From NCBI RefSeq assembly GCF_008932295.1, contig NZ_WBWA01000022.1:19726-83725 (forward strand): DNA of 64,000 nucleotides, given 5' to 3'. Made by a program: the position numbers and the translations under genes. Below, one piece after another: positions 1-8,415 of this stretch (within the stretch, counting starts at the first letter, position 1; every line of letters starts with the position of its first letter). Source of the DNA: Brucella tritici (GTDB lineage: Bacteria; Pseudomonadota; Alphaproteobacteria; Rhizobiales; Rhizobiaceae). The notes under the pieces are model-generated. The model worked only from the letters and a program-made list of their open reading frames with translations, made no database searches and had not been told where the DNA came from.

Positions 1-71
1 GGCTCCGGTCCCGGCCCGAAGGCCGCCCTTGCACAAGCCTGCGCGCCGGCGCGGTGCTGAAAGCATCGGGA

Positions 72-199
72 CGAGGGGCATCGCCCCTCGCCCGCTGGCG
101 AGGAAGTTCGATCCGCCTCCGGCGCGGATCGAACAAGGGGCATGAGAAAACTGGCGGAACGCCAAGCGCCCGGGCAGGTTCGATACCTGGCCGGGCGCT
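72..199. repeat. Cluster of three inverted repeats downstream of the parB-like gene
   Basis: Three hairpin-forming inverted repeats lie within 130 bp. Positions 72-90 are an 8-bp perfect stem with an ATC loop. Positions 106-134 are an 11-bp perfect stem (GTTCGATCCGC and its complement) with a 7-nt loop. Positions 165-199 are a 15-bp stem with one mismatch and loop TCGAT, followed on the plus strand by a short T-run (206-211). The last could terminate plus-strand transcription; on the minus strand it lacks a T-run. No gene is seen in 1-254. The stems are clear in the sequence; a role as terminators, parS-like sites or mobile palindromes is inference. Confidence 0.6.
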
Positions 200-254
200 A
201 ATGGGTTTTTGGGGGAGCTGGCCGCGCCGGAGAGGAGCGCGACCAGCTAACGGC

Positions 255-2159
255 TTATTCAGCCGCTTCGGGGAACTGTTGCTCGGCTTCGACCTCGGTC
301 ATGGGAATGCGAACCGGTTCGGGAAGCCAGCCGGTGTTTGCAACCATCCGCTCGGCAATGGCAACGGCCTCGGCCTTCTTGCCTGCTGCTCGGATAGCCG
401 TCGCGGCTTCTTCCCCTTTCACCTCGGCAACCACAGCCTCGATGCTCTTTTTGTTGAGGTGGGAAAGATAGGCATCGCCGGTCGGTTCAAACCAGTTGCG
501 CATATCGACATTGAGGGCGCGGCCTATTTCGTTGGCATGAGCAAGAGCCTTGTCGCGTCCATGAAATTTTGCTTCCACGGCATTGAGGCTATGAGAGGCG
601 GCGAAGGCCAGCAAGACCAGCAACTGGTCGCGAGGCTGATCAAGGCACCATTCCCATAGATCGGCGGGATTGCCGGGGATATGATCGCCATAGCGTTCCT
701 TCAACTCCTGAAACGCAATCCCGGCCTTGCTGTTTTCGGGCTGCTTCATGGACCCTTCCAAGGGCTGATAGGTCAGCTTGATTTCCAAGGCGGTGTGTTC
801 ACTCGCATAGCGGTAGACCGCGCTCAAAAGCAGGGCATGAACCACGGCTGCGAGGGCTATATCGGGATTGTCGGCCAGTTCCACGCGAAGGGCAGCGGTC
901 TTCTGCGCTGTCAGGTCCTCGACCAATGCCGCCGAATGGGTCAGCTTGATCGGCGCCGCCTCGCTTTCTCTACTACCCTCATTCTCGCCGCTGTGCTGGC
1001 CTTCCTCCTGCTCCTGCTGTTCATCCTCATCGTTGACAAGGCCACGATGCACGGTTGCCCGCCCGTAGTAGTCGAGGCAAACGATCGCCCCGGCGCGCGC
1101 CAAATCCTCCGCCTTATAGGCTTCCTGCCGGTCCTTGAGGCTGTCCATTTCCTTTTCGATGGCTTCAAGCTTCGGTTCGGCGTCCTCGTCGGCGTCTCCT
1201 GCCTCGATCAATTCGGCAAGGCTGTCATATTCCTCGGCAAGCTGATCAAGCCGCTCCTGATCTTCTGCGCTAATATCTACAGGCTCCGGATAGACGCGGC
1301 TCATGCTGTAAATGTCGTCCGGCTGTGCGGAATGAACTTCAACCCATTTCCAGCCCTCAGCCTTGACGCCTTCGGCTTCGGTTTCGAGCTTTTCGAGCAC
1401 CAGCCTTTCGACTAGGCCGGAATCGGTGGCATAGCCGCCGCTCTCACCGTCGAACAGATCGCGGCGAACGGTCCCGCCAGCCGCTTCAATGGCATCCAAG
1501 CCGCCAATGAAACGGATACGCTTGTCGGAAGCCGGGATTTCCTCGGAAGCCAGCATGCGCTTGATGGTGTGGGCATAACGGTTGTAACTGGCGAGGCTAT
1601 TCCAAACCTGCTCCTGCCGTTCGTGGTCATCCGTGATGGTGAAGGCTGCAAGCTCGTCATAGCTCATCTCACCATTGCGGAAGAGATCGAACAGGACCGG
1701 CGACACGCGAGCCAGCGCCATGCGGCGCTTCACGTTTAGCTCCGTGGTCCCGAAACGTACTGCAATTTCGGCAGGGCTTTTCCCCTCGTCGGCCAAGGTC
1801 TTGAAGGCCATGAATTCGTCGGCGGGATGCATCCCCTTTCTGACGAAATTCTCGGCAAGGCTGATTTCGGTCGCGTCTTCGCCATCCCACAGGCCGCAAT
1901 CGACGCCATGGGTTTTTCCGATTTCGCCCTGCTCTGCAAGCAGATTGAGGCCAGCCAGACGCAAACCGCCAGCGGTGACGAAATAGCGGCCCTTCTTTTC
2001 GCCCGGACGAATGACAAGGTTATGGATCAGCCGGAAATTACGCGCCTTTATGGAAGCGGCCATTTCCGCGATTTCTGCCGCCTCGTAGGTCTGGCGCACG
2101 TTCCGGGGGTCGTGGTCGAGCTTGTTGAGCGGCACTGTGATGTTGTTGGTATCGGTCAT
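255..2159 (-). CDS. ParB/RepB/Spo0J-family partition-like protein
   Basis: A 634-residue protein. The N-terminal ~200 residues look like a ParB core: 'VPLNKLDHDPRNVRQ' opens the ParB/Srx fold, 'SLAENFVRKGMHPADE' matches the ParB box, and 'AEIAVRFGTTELNVKRR' fits its helix-turn-helix. The remaining ~430 residues include a very acidic, Gln/Glu-rich stretch (around residues 385-410) and a helical tail without a recognised function. It is about twice the length of a chromosomal ParB, as in long ParB-like proteins of rhizobial plasmids and ICEs. I chose the ATG at 2159 because AGGAGA sits just upstream and ParB homology begins there; the frame stays open to 2498, but that extension is low-complexity. 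No parA is adjacent; a ParA-like ATPase lies at 45,314-45,985. The stop codon sits in the loop of a small hairpin (252-266). Partition, or regulation of the element, is inferred from the family. Confidence 0.8.
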   Translation of the reverse strand: MTDTNNITVPLNKLDHDPRNVRQTYEAAEIAEMAASIKARNFRLIHNLVIRPGEKKGRYFVTAGGLRLAGLNLLAEQGEIGKTHGVDCGLWDGEDATEISLAENFVRKGMHPADEFMAFKTLADEGKSPAEIAVRFGTTELNVKRRMALARVSPVLFDLFRNGEMSYDELAAFTITDDHERQEQVWNSLASYNRYAHTIKRMLASEEIPASDKRIRFIGGLDAIEAAGGTVRRDLFDGESGGYATDSGLVERLVLEKLETEAEGVKAEGWKWVEVHSAQPDDIYSMSRVYPEPVDISAEDQERLDQLAEEYDSLAELIEAGDADEDAEPKLEAIEKEMDSLKDRQEAYKAEDLARAGAIVCLDYYGRATVHRGLVNDEDEQQEQEEGQHSGENEGSRESEAAPIKLTHSAALVEDLTAQKTAALRVELADNPDIALAAVVHALLLSAVYRYASEHTALEIKLTYQPLEGSMKQPENSKAGIAFQELKERYGDHIPGNPADLWEWCLDQPRDQLLVLLAFAASHSLNAVEAKFHGRDKALAHANEIGRALNVDMRNWFEPTGDAYLSHLNKKSIEAVVAEVKGEEAATAIRAAGKKAEAVAIAERMVANTGWLPEPVRIPMTEVEAEQQFPEAAE

Positions 2160-2214
2160 GATGTTATCTCCTATTTCCCTTTTCCCGCGAAGCGGTCTTC
2201 CTGTCCCGTAAGGG

Positions 2215-2500
2215 GCAGGAGCCCCGCTCCTGCTCCCGAGCAGTCGGCGATCCGACCGGCGAGAGAGGGGGGCAATGGTGAAAACCGGAGGGGGATCACC
2301 CACCCGAAGGGACAGGTGGCGAGGATCCGCGCGGACACGCGCAAAATCCGCACACCTGGTCCTGCACAAGGGCGAGTTCGCCGGCATCGCCGGCGAGCTC
2401 GCCCGCGGAAGGATGGGGAGACCGGTTTTCGCCATTGCGGGGGAGAGACGGCCGCACGGTCTTTCCCCCTGAAGGGGATCAACACGCTTGCGAAGCAAGC
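2215..2500. repeat. Hairpin-rich leader upstream of the parB-like gene
   Basis: The 391-bp gap between the parB-like start (2159) and the ligase gene (2551) contains at least three inverted repeats. They are 2215-2233 (8-bp perfect stem, CCC loop), 2370-2404 (16-bp stem with one mismatch, ATC loop) and 2486-2500 (6-bp stem, GAA loop). The ATC-loop architecture matches the hairpin at 72-90 on the other side of the gene. The gap holds no other gene I can support. The repeats may be a structured leader, partition sites or termination elements; only the symmetry is observed. Confidence 0.55.
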
Positions 2501-2550
2501 TCCGCTATTATCGCGTTGAGACAAATCGCTTCTTCGAGCGTTAGGGCGGC

Positions 2551-3531
2551 ATGGCGAAGCACTTGAGCGGTATGAGAACACGAACCAAGATCAGCGACCC
2601 GATGCCCCGGCGCATCGAGCCATGCCTTGCGCTGCTTGTGTCCAAACCACCAGCAGGGCCGGACTGGTCATTTGAAATCAAGTGGGATGGCTACCGCCTT
2701 GCGGTCCATGTCGAACCTGATGGCGTCCGGGTGCTGACCCGAGGAGGACACGACTGGACGCCAAGATTCACACACATTGCCGACGATGCGCAGCAACTCG
2801 GCCACGATACAATGATCCTCGACGGCGAGGCGGTCGTTCTGGATGAACAAGGCCGATCTGACTTCGGCTTGCTGCAGCAAGCTCTCGGCGGACGTGGCGG
2901 CAGGCGTTTTGCCCGTGAGGCCATATTCTTCGCCTTCGATCTTCTCTATCTCGACGGTCGCGATCTTACGCACGAGCCCCTTTCCAAGCGGCGGCAGACG
3001 CTCGAAAAGGTACTGAACGGCCGTGAAGGCATAATACGCTACTCTGAATCGATTGATGCGGATGGGAACCAGCTCCTCGAGCGCGCTTGCGAACTCGGCC
3101 TCGAGGGAATTATCGCAAAGCGTCTCGATCGTCCGTATCGTTCCGGCCGTCATGGCGAATGGCAAAAGATCAAATGCGTGCAGAGCGACACATTCGCGAT
3201 CGTCGGCTACGAACCGTCGGAAGCGATGCGCGGCGGAGTCGCCCGTCTGCTGCTTGCGGCTCGCAAGAGTGGTGAACTGGTCTACGTCGGTGGCGTCGGA
3301 ACCGGCTTCACACATAAGTCCGCGCGCGATCTGAAAACCATACTGGACAGGATTTCGGCTCGAAAGGCCCCTGTGGCTCTGAAGCGAAAGAATGCTATCT
3401 TTGCCGAACCACGCTATTTCGCGGAAATCGAATATCGCGGATGGACGCGCGAGCCAAGACTACGCCACGCCTCATTCAAAGGGTTACGAGAACCTGCTGA
3501 TAATTCCGAAGTGTTCGAACTGAAAGACTAG
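2551..3531 (+). CDS. ATP-dependent DNA ligase (LigD ligase-domain type)
   Basis: A 326-residue stand-alone ATP-dependent DNA ligase. The nucleotidyltransferase motif I is EIKWDGYR, with K44 as the predicted AMP-accepting lysine. Later motifs are DGE (91-93), FAFDLLYLDG (127-136), EGIIAKR (185-191) and WQKIK (204-208). An OB-fold-like domain follows from about 213 to the end. The polymerase and 3'-phosphoesterase domains of full-length LigD are absent, so this matches the short LigD-like ligases common on rhizobial replicons. These seal nicks with ATP, sometimes alongside Ku; no ku gene is present here. Starts at 2572 or 2602 are also possible, because homology begins only near 'MPRRIEPCLALL'. 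It may repair breaks or finish transferred DNA. Confidence 0.85.
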   Translation: MAKHLSGMRTRTKISDPMPRRIEPCLALLVSKPPAGPDWSFEIKWDGYRLAVHVEPDGVRVLTRGGHDWTPRFTHIADDAQQLGHDTMILDGEAVVLDEQGRSDFGLLQQALGGRGGRRFAREAIFFAFDLLYLDGRDLTHEPLSKRRQTLEKVLNGREGIIRYSESIDADGNQLLERACELGLEGIIAKRLDRPYRSGRHGEWQKIKCVQSDTFAIVGYEPSEAMRGGVARLLLAARKSGELVYVGGVGTGFTHKSARDLKTILDRISARKAPVALKRKNAIFAEPRYFAEIEYRGWTREPRLRHASFKGLREPADNSEVFELKD

Positions 3532-3685
3532 CTAACACCGGAACCTTTCCTATAGCGCTCAGAAGATGAGTGCAGCGGAGGCACTTGGGGGGAGTGTCGC
3601 AGTAGGGGTGGTTTGCTGCCTGTCGGCTTTCGTGCAGGATAGGAGTTCAGCGGCTGCCAACTTCAACATCATTCGGAATCGCCAT

Positions 3686-4315
3686 ATGATCGACTTGACT
3701 ACACTAATTACCTACAACGCAATCGTACTTGGCTTCGTTTTCATTCCTGGCCCTGCAACACTTTTAACTGTCGCGCGGGCGACCAGCTCGGGCACAAAGG
3801 TCGGTATCGCGACCGGCGTCGGTATCGCGGCTGGTGACGTTGTTCACACGTTCATGGCCATCATCGGAATCTCTGCTGTGATCGCCGCATCGGCTACTCT
3901 GTTCAGCATCGTGAAATATGTAGGTGCAGCCTATCTTGTCTATCTCGGCATACAGGCGATCTTAGCGAAAACTCCCTCGGATCCGACCGCCGCCAGAGCA
4001 CTTCCGATCACCGCGCAGAAAGCATTTAGGCAGGCCATTTTGGCGGAAGTGCTCAACCCGAAGACTGCGCTATTCTTCCTGGCGTTCCTGCCTCAATTCG
4101 TCCATCCAGAGAATGGTTCCGTTGCACTTCAACTGATGGTGCTAGGCATCGTCTTTGTGCTTCTGGGCTTGCTCAGCACGGTGATCTTCGCCGTGTCAGC
4201 CGCAAGTCTCGGCAACTTTCTCCGCCGCAACCCGATCGTGCTGAAATGGCAGGGTAAGGTGGTCGGTGGAATCTACTGCGCATTAGGTGTCCGATTGGCG
4301 TTGCAAGAACGCTGA
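3686..4315 (+). CDS. LysE/RhtB-family amino-acid exporter
   Basis: A 209-residue inner-membrane protein with the LysE translocator pattern. The N-terminal helix ends in 'FIPGPATLLTVARA', followed by the glycine-rich helix 'GIATGVGIAAGDVVH' and several further hydrophobic segments, about six in all. 'LAEVLNPKTALFFLAFLPQFV' is the family signature. Such proteins export amino acids or related small molecules with the proton gradient; the substrate cannot be told from sequence. The frame is open from 3566, but homology starts at the ATG at 3686 and the extra 40 residues look non-coding. The 154 bp before it hold no other gene I recognise. Confidence 0.85.
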   Translation: MIDLTTLITYNAIVLGFVFIPGPATLLTVARATSSGTKVGIATGVGIAAGDVVHTFMAIIGISAVIAASATLFSIVKYVGAAYLVYLGIQAILAKTPSDPTAARALPITAQKAFRQAILAEVLNPKTALFFLAFLPQFVHPENGSVALQLMVLGIVFVLLGLLSTVIFAVSAASLGNFLRRNPIVLKWQGKVVGGIYCALGVRLALQER

Positions 4316-4393
4316 ACTTCGCGAAGTCGCCTGAGTTGCTCGCACAATGCGTAACAGCATGCGCGTAAATTTGGGCGATTTCCAACGGCTATT

Positions 4394-4948
4394 TTGATGA
4401 ATATCGGAGAAGACAAGCTGATGGACCATCACGAGGCGCTTAAGTGCGCGCGCACGCTCATGCAGGCTCACCCCCGTATCGTCTTCATGATGTGCGGGAT
4501 CTCAGGATCAGGGAAGACCACATTCGCCCAAGCGCTTGAGAAGATGGGCTGCCAACGGCTATCCATAGATGAGGAGATCTGGCGCACAAGCGGTCGATTT
4601 GGTGTGGACTATTCAGAGCACGATTATCCCGACCTGCAAGCGTCAGTAGAGAAGAGCCTGCGTCGGCAGCTTGTCAAAATGCTGCGGCACGGAACCAAGG
4701 CGGTAATCGACTTTAGCTTCTGGAACGCCAAAGCACGGGCCGACTACCGTGAGCTTGTGCAGCGCAACGATCATCACTGCCAACTCGTGTATATGAACGC
4801 TCCAGAGAAGGTCTTGCGCGAGCGGTTGATCGCGAGGGCCTCCCGCCAAGATGCTAACGCGGCCTTTCCAATTACAGATGAGCGTTTGCGGCGCTACATC
4901 CGGGGCTTCGAACCACCATCTGGCAAAGAAGCGTGGACGGTGGAATAG
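4394..4948 (+). CDS. P-loop kinase-like ATPase (AAA_33/zeta-like)
   Basis: A 184-residue cytoplasmic P-loop protein. The Walker A motif GISGSGKT is at 35-42, followed by 'LSIDEEIW', where small kinases place a substrate-binding Asp, and a basic lid-like segment 'ERLIARASRQDANAAFPI'. This is the layout of the AAA_33 group, which includes gluconate-kinase-like, chloramphenicol-phosphotransferase-like and zeta-toxin-like enzymes. Some relatives phosphorylate antibiotics, nucleotides or sugars; no feature picks out a substrate. The start may be 4394 or the ATG at 4421. No antitoxin-like partner is adjacent, which argues against a classic zeta toxin. Confidence 0.7.
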   Translation: MMNIGEDKLMDHHEALKCARTLMQAHPRIVFMMCGISGSGKTTFAQALEKMGCQRLSIDEEIWRTSGRFGVDYSEHDYPDLQASVEKSLRRQLVKMLRHGTKAVIDFSFWNAKARADYRELVQRNDHHCQLVYMNAPEKVLRERLIARASRQDANAAFPITDERLRRYIRGFEPPSGKEAWTVE

Positions 4949-5007
4949 GGACCAAAGCGCTCATAAGTCATGCTGGTGGCAAAGAATCTCAGGGAGTAGC
5001 CGGAGAA

Positions 5008-5847
5008 ATGGAGAGAATCGGAAAAATACGACGCCTTCGTCGATATCCGTTGAAATCAGCCCTTGGTGAAGAGCTTCAGCACGCGGTGCTGACAAAGACA
5101 GGTGTATATGGCGACCGGGCTTTTGCCGTGTTGGATAGGGAAAGCGGGAAAATCGCCAGTGCGAAAAGGCCAAGGCTCTGGCGGTCCCTTCTATCGCTCA
5201 CGGCTCAGCTTTCGGAAGACACTGGCACATTGGCAATCTCTCTGTCCAATGGCCACACCATTCATTCGAACTCGGCAAATATTGATCCAGCTCTGTCCAG
5301 CTTCCTCGGACGCCACGTCTCGCTGGTATCCGAGCGCCGGCCCGGAATGCAGTTTGAACGCTCACGACCGGAAGAAGTGCTGGCTCACGGCCTTGATGCC
5401 GATGTTGCCTTGGATGTGGGAGAAATTGGTGCAGCCGCCCCGGAAGGAGGTTTTTACGACTTTGCGCCCGTGCATCTCGTCACTGTCGCTTCCTTGGAAG
5501 AAATTTCGCGCAAGGCAAACCTCGATGGGCTGGAGGCGGAAAGATATCGGCCCAACATCGTGATCGATAGTTCCGACACCAATCCCTTCATCGAAAACAG
5601 TTGGTCAGGCCAGAAATTGCAGATCGGCAGCGCAGTGCTGGAGATCATGGTGCCTACGCCTAGATGTGCCGTGCCGACTTTGGCTCACGGTCTCGGGCTT
5701 GAGCCGAAACCAGATGTATTACGAGCAATCCATGCGCAGAACCGCGTGGACATACCAGATGTCGGGGCATTTCCATGCCTTGGAGTTTACGCAAAGGTTC
5801 TTCACTCAGGGGACGCAGCGCCGGGAAATTCAGTGCTCATCGCTTAG
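5008..5847 (+). CDS. MOSC domain-containing protein
   Basis: A 279-residue protein with an N-terminal MOSC_N beta-barrel (YPLKS at 13-17, then 'GVYGDRAFAVLD') and a C-terminal MOSC domain. The latter has 'RYRPNIVID' and the conserved Cys in 'PTPRCAVPT' (C220), the residue that carries persulfide sulfur or binds molybdenum cofactor in MOSC proteins. It resembles the mARC/YcbX group, which acts with Moco in N-oxide reduction or sulfur transfer. The frame is open from 4933 and overlaps the kinase gene, but homology begins at the ATG at 5008. It is far from the aioA molybdoenzyme gene (37,402), so a direct link to arsenite oxidase is not supported. Confidence 0.85.
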   Translation: MERIGKIRRLRRYPLKSALGEELQHAVLTKTGVYGDRAFAVLDRESGKIASAKRPRLWRSLLSLTAQLSEDTGTLAISLSNGHTIHSNSANIDPALSSFLGRHVSLVSERRPGMQFERSRPEEVLAHGLDADVALDVGEIGAAAPEGGFYDFAPVHLVTVASLEEISRKANLDGLEAERYRPNIVIDSSDTNPFIENSWSGQKLQIGSAVLEIMVPTPRCAVPTLAHGLGLEPKPDVLRAIHAQNRVDIPDVGAFPCLGVYAKVLHSGDAAPGNSVLIA

Positions 5848-5911
5848 TCCGTCTGCACCATTCCCATGGTCGGCAGCTAACGTATGTCAAATTCAGAAGT
5901 GGTCGTAACCT

Positions 5912-6481
5912 ATGAAATTCAACAGACGGATATTCTTGCTCGCAGCCGGCTCGATGCTGACTGGCTGTGCTTCCTCGGAAACGGAGCGGGTTGGATTGGA
6001 TCGGCCAGCACCTTCGAACCGAGGCGGACAGACAGTGGACTATGAAACAAGCGAGCCGGCCGGAACGATCATTGTCGAGCCATCCCGGTATGAACTGCTG
6101 CTGATACAGGGCGGCGGCAAAGCCCTCACCTATCCGGTCGGCGTCGGGAAAGCAGGCCACAGTTTCAGCGGGCGGGCGACAGTCGGCCGCAAGGAAGAAT
6201 GGCCTAAGTGGACGCCGACGGCGAACATGATTGCCGCCGATCCTGACGGCAAGGGCCGACTAGCGGGCGGTGTCCAAGGGGGTGCGGCGAATCCTCTTGG
6301 CGCTCGCGCGCTCTATCTGTTCCAGGGCGGTCGGGACACGCTTTATCGCATTCACGGCACGAATGATCCAAGTTCGATCGGAAAATCCGTATCGAGTGGA
6401 TGCATTCGCATGTTTGACCGTGATGTGATCGATCTATATGAGCGCGTGCCGATCGGAGCGCCGGTGATCGTCAGGGGATGA
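5912..6481 (+). CDS. L,D-transpeptidase (YkuD) lipoprotein
   Basis: A 189-residue exported lipoprotein. A basic N-terminus and hydrophobic stretch end in the lipobox LTGC (C19). The YkuD catalytic signature is complete: HGTN (H148) followed by SSGCIRM with nucleophile C164. L,D-transpeptidases make 3-3 peptidoglycan crosslinks or attach proteins to the wall in the periplasm. The last 11 bp overlap the 3' end of the oppositely oriented metalloprotease gene (ends at 6471), so the two genes are convergent. Conjugative elements often carry wall-modifying enzymes; whether this one helps transfer is inference. Confidence 0.9.
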   Translation: MKFNRRIFLLAAGSMLTGCASSETERVGLDRPAPSNRGGQTVDYETSEPAGTIIVEPSRYELLLIQGGGKALTYPVGVGKAGHSFSGRATVGRKEEWPKWTPTANMIAADPDGKGRLAGGVQGGAANPLGARALYLFQGGRDTLYRIHGTNDPSSIGKSVSSGCIRMFDRDVIDLYERVPIGAPVIVRG

Positions 6482-7199
6482 CGGTGTTCCTGGGATCGTT
6501 TGTGGTATTTCGGGCTTCCGCGAGCGATCTTACCATAGGTAGCTGCAACATGTATTGATCCACGACCTTAGCAACCGCAAGAGAGGTAACACCTGCTCCG
6601 TTTGACCTCAAAAGCGCGCTTGCCAGATCATTTATCGCTCTTTGCCAGTTTGGCGTCTGAATGTCGTCGTATAAGGCCTTCTTAATCTCGCTCTCTGGAT
6701 CAGGGCGGTGTGTAATGAATCTCGCGAGTGAGGCCATGGCCTGCACTTTCGCCAAATCCTTCGACGCTCCCATTGAGTAAGCTACAGCATCAATGTTTGA
6801 CCATTTCCGCTCTGCCATTCCCCCGGCCAAACAGACGGCTATTTCTCTGACCAACATTTGCCAAACATCCTCAAGCGTATCTGCAGCAATCAATGGATTT
6901 CTATGAACGGACAATCCTAGGTCGCCATCAACTGCCCTGCGATAAACAGATACGCCCACAATTTCCGCACCGAGAACTGATGCAACAAGGGCGTGACCGG
7001 CTTCGTGTTTCGCGGTGGAGCGCCGTCCTTGCGGTGTATAGAGCCACCAAATCCATCGCGTGAGCCGTCGAAGCCATTGGATGCATATAACAGCGCTCAG
7101 CGTCAAAAGCACGGCTAACACCGCACCTGTAAAAAAAGCAAAGTTCAATGCGTGATCGACGTCAATTGGAGCGTCAGATACAGGTGGCGGTGCAATCAT
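6471..7199 (-). CDS. Membrane-anchored M41-like metalloprotease without AAA domain
   Basis: A 242-residue protein with one strong N-terminal membrane segment (about residues 20-45), then a zinc-protease domain. HEAGH at 65-69 supplies two His ligands and the catalytic Glu; 'LAGGMAERKW' and 'GASKDLAKVQAMA' match FtsH segments downstream of HEXXH, the latter carrying the third (Asp) zinc ligand. The FtsH AAA ATPase is missing, so this is a stand-alone peptidase_M41 relative. The ATG at 7199 is preferred over a TTG at 7220. It is the last gene of a minus-strand set of three (8340 to 6471) whose other members are a secreted protein and a small lipoprotein, suggesting a joint envelope role. Substrate unknown. 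Confidence 0.75.
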   Translation of the reverse strand: MIAPPPVSDAPIDVDHALNFAFFTGAVLAVLLTLSAVICIQWLRRLTRWIWWLYTPQGRRSTAKHEAGHALVASVLGAEIVGVSVYRRAVDGDLGLSVHRNPLIAADTLEDVWQMLVREIAVCLAGGMAERKWSNIDAVAYSMGASKDLAKVQAMASLARFITHRPDPESEIKKALYDDIQTPNWQRAINDLASALLRSNGAGVTSLAVAKVVDQYMLQLPMVRSLAEARNTTNDPRNTVIP

Positions 7200-7202
7200 G
7201 CT

Positions 7203-7208
7203 ATTATA
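7203..7208 (-). promoter_or_regulatory. Possible -10 element before the M41-like gene
   Basis: A perfect TATAAT on the minus strand ends only 3 bp before the ATG at 7199. A weak TTGATC lies 15 bp upstream as a possible -35. If used, the transcript would be nearly leaderless. It falls in the short gap after the upstream secreted-protein gene, so read-through from that gene is equally likely. Confidence 0.25.
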
Positions 7209-7225
7209 GCGCCTGTGCAATTAGA

Positions 7226-8119
7226 TCAAAGACGCGGCTTGGCAACCTTGTCCATATCGACGCCCTGCTTCAACTTGGCCTCTATGGCAGCATCCAGGGC
7301 GGTCTGATGACCATAGGCCCGCTTGACATCGACAAGGGTGAATTCTGCCGAGTTTAGTTCGGGCTGGAATGTGCTCATGCTGACGACCATGATCCCGTCG
7401 CACCGGTCATCCTTAATAACAGAATTTCGCTCCCCAACCTGATATTTCCCTAAGTACTGCCATTGACTGTGAAAGAATGCTGCGCATGGCTTCTGCGCGA
7501 TCTCAATGTTTCGATTATCGGATGACCGCTGGACTTCTACAAAATCGCAAAGGCTTCCTTCGTTGACGCGATTGCAATTTTCCTTGGTTTTGGGAGCTTC
7601 GGTATCCGAGACCAAGCGGCCATTCGCGTAGAGATAGTATAGCTTGAGGAATCCGCCTTCATCTTCGACAATAGAAGGCTGACCGTATTTCTCGGCAACT
7701 TGCTTTCGGAAAACGTCTGCGGTCGTAAAGGTCTCAAATCCCACGATACGACGAATCGAAAGCGCTCTGTTATCGTAGACCTCGGAAGCAAAATTCACGT
7801 AGACCTGATTCTTTCCGTCACTAGTTCCAGAAGCGATCTCGTTGACGAACTCAATCTCGGCGCGTGCGCCTTCAGGCGTTGATACCGATCCCTTCAGCCG
7901 GGTTTCTTCCGGCTCACGACCGTCCGGAAATTCGGCCTTCAGCTTCGTCTTTACGTCCTCTATCGTATCGCCGGGGTGAATACCGAGAATGTCGAAGTTG
8001 GCGGATTTCTCGAAACGATCGCCGGCCGGGCTCCTATCGACGGTCTCGAAGGTTTGCGCGATCGCTGTCGAGGCACTGAGCGCCGAGAGGGCGGCTACGA
8101 TGACAAGGCAAGATTTCAT
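7226..8119 (-). CDS. Secreted protein of unknown function
   Basis: A 297-residue protein with a typical Sec signal peptide (residues 1-21, cleavage after 'STAIA'). The mature part contains four cysteines (CNRVNEGSLC, KPCAAFF, DRCDG), which could form two disulfides in the periplasm. I recognise no catalytic motif. 'ILGIHPGDTIEDVKTKL' resembles repeats in bacterial secreted proteins that begin by describing a ligand-binding fold, but this is weak. It lies 17 bp downstream of a small lipoprotein gene and 26 bp upstream of the membrane protease gene, all on the minus strand, so the three are probably co-transcribed. Confidence 0.65.
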   Translation of the reverse strand: MKSCLVIVAALSALSASTAIAQTFETVDRSPAGDRFEKSANFDILGIHPGDTIEDVKTKLKAEFPDGREPEETRLKGSVSTPEGARAEIEFVNEIASGTSDGKNQVYVNFASEVYDNRALSIRRIVGFETFTTADVFRKQVAEKYGQPSIVEDEGGFLKLYYLYANGRLVSDTEAPKTKENCNRVNEGSLCDFVEVQRSSDNRNIEIAQKPCAAFFHSQWQYLGKYQVGERNSVIKDDRCDGIMVVSMSTFQPELNSAEFTLVDVKRAYGHQTALDAAIEAKLKQGVDMDKVAKPRL

Positions 8120-8136
8120 GTCCCCTCCCCTCCCAT

Positions 8137-8340
8137 TTATCGCCAGACGAGCGGCGTAGGCTTGCCGTCAGCGATCGGCATGTCCGACTGGCCGCATGTC
8201 TTGCCCTTGTAGGTCATGCCCTTGGAAACCGGTTTTCCTTCGTCAGTGAGGCAGACTGCGGTCAGGTCATAAGGGCTTTTTTGGGCGGTCGTGCAGCCTG
8301 CAAGGGCGACCATGGCAAAGGCGATGTAGGTGAACTTCAT
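8137..8340 (-). CDS. Small lipoprotein of unknown function
   Basis: A 67-residue protein with a lipoprotein signal peptide ending in LAGC (C16). The mature part has only about 50 residues and two further cysteines (AVC and KTC), possibly a single disulfide. No family is recognised. It begins the three-gene minus-strand set that continues with the secreted protein and the HEAGH protease. Its short length, clean lipobox and operon position support it being real. Confidence 0.6.
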   Translation of the reverse strand: MKFTYIAFAMVALAGCTTAQKSPYDLTAVCLTDEGKPVSKGMTYKGKTCGQSDMPIADGKPTPLVWR

Positions 8341-8415
8341 AAGCGGAAACCTCGTTATAGCTGACGGGAATAGCGATACTTAGCAAAATGCCGCATAAAG
8401 CATCAACCGCATCTG

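Noticed and set aside
681..1415. 244-codon plus-strand frame opposite the parB-like gene
   Set aside because: Antisense to a gene with clear ParB motifs; composition not protein-like.
2160..2498. N-terminal extension of the parB-like gene to 2498
   Set aside because: The ParB fold and an AGGAGA site place the start at 2159; the extension is Arg/Pro-rich and runs through hairpin DNA.
4933..5007. Longer start of the MOSC gene overlapping the kinase gene
   Set aside because: MOSC homology begins at 5008; the extension has no family pattern.
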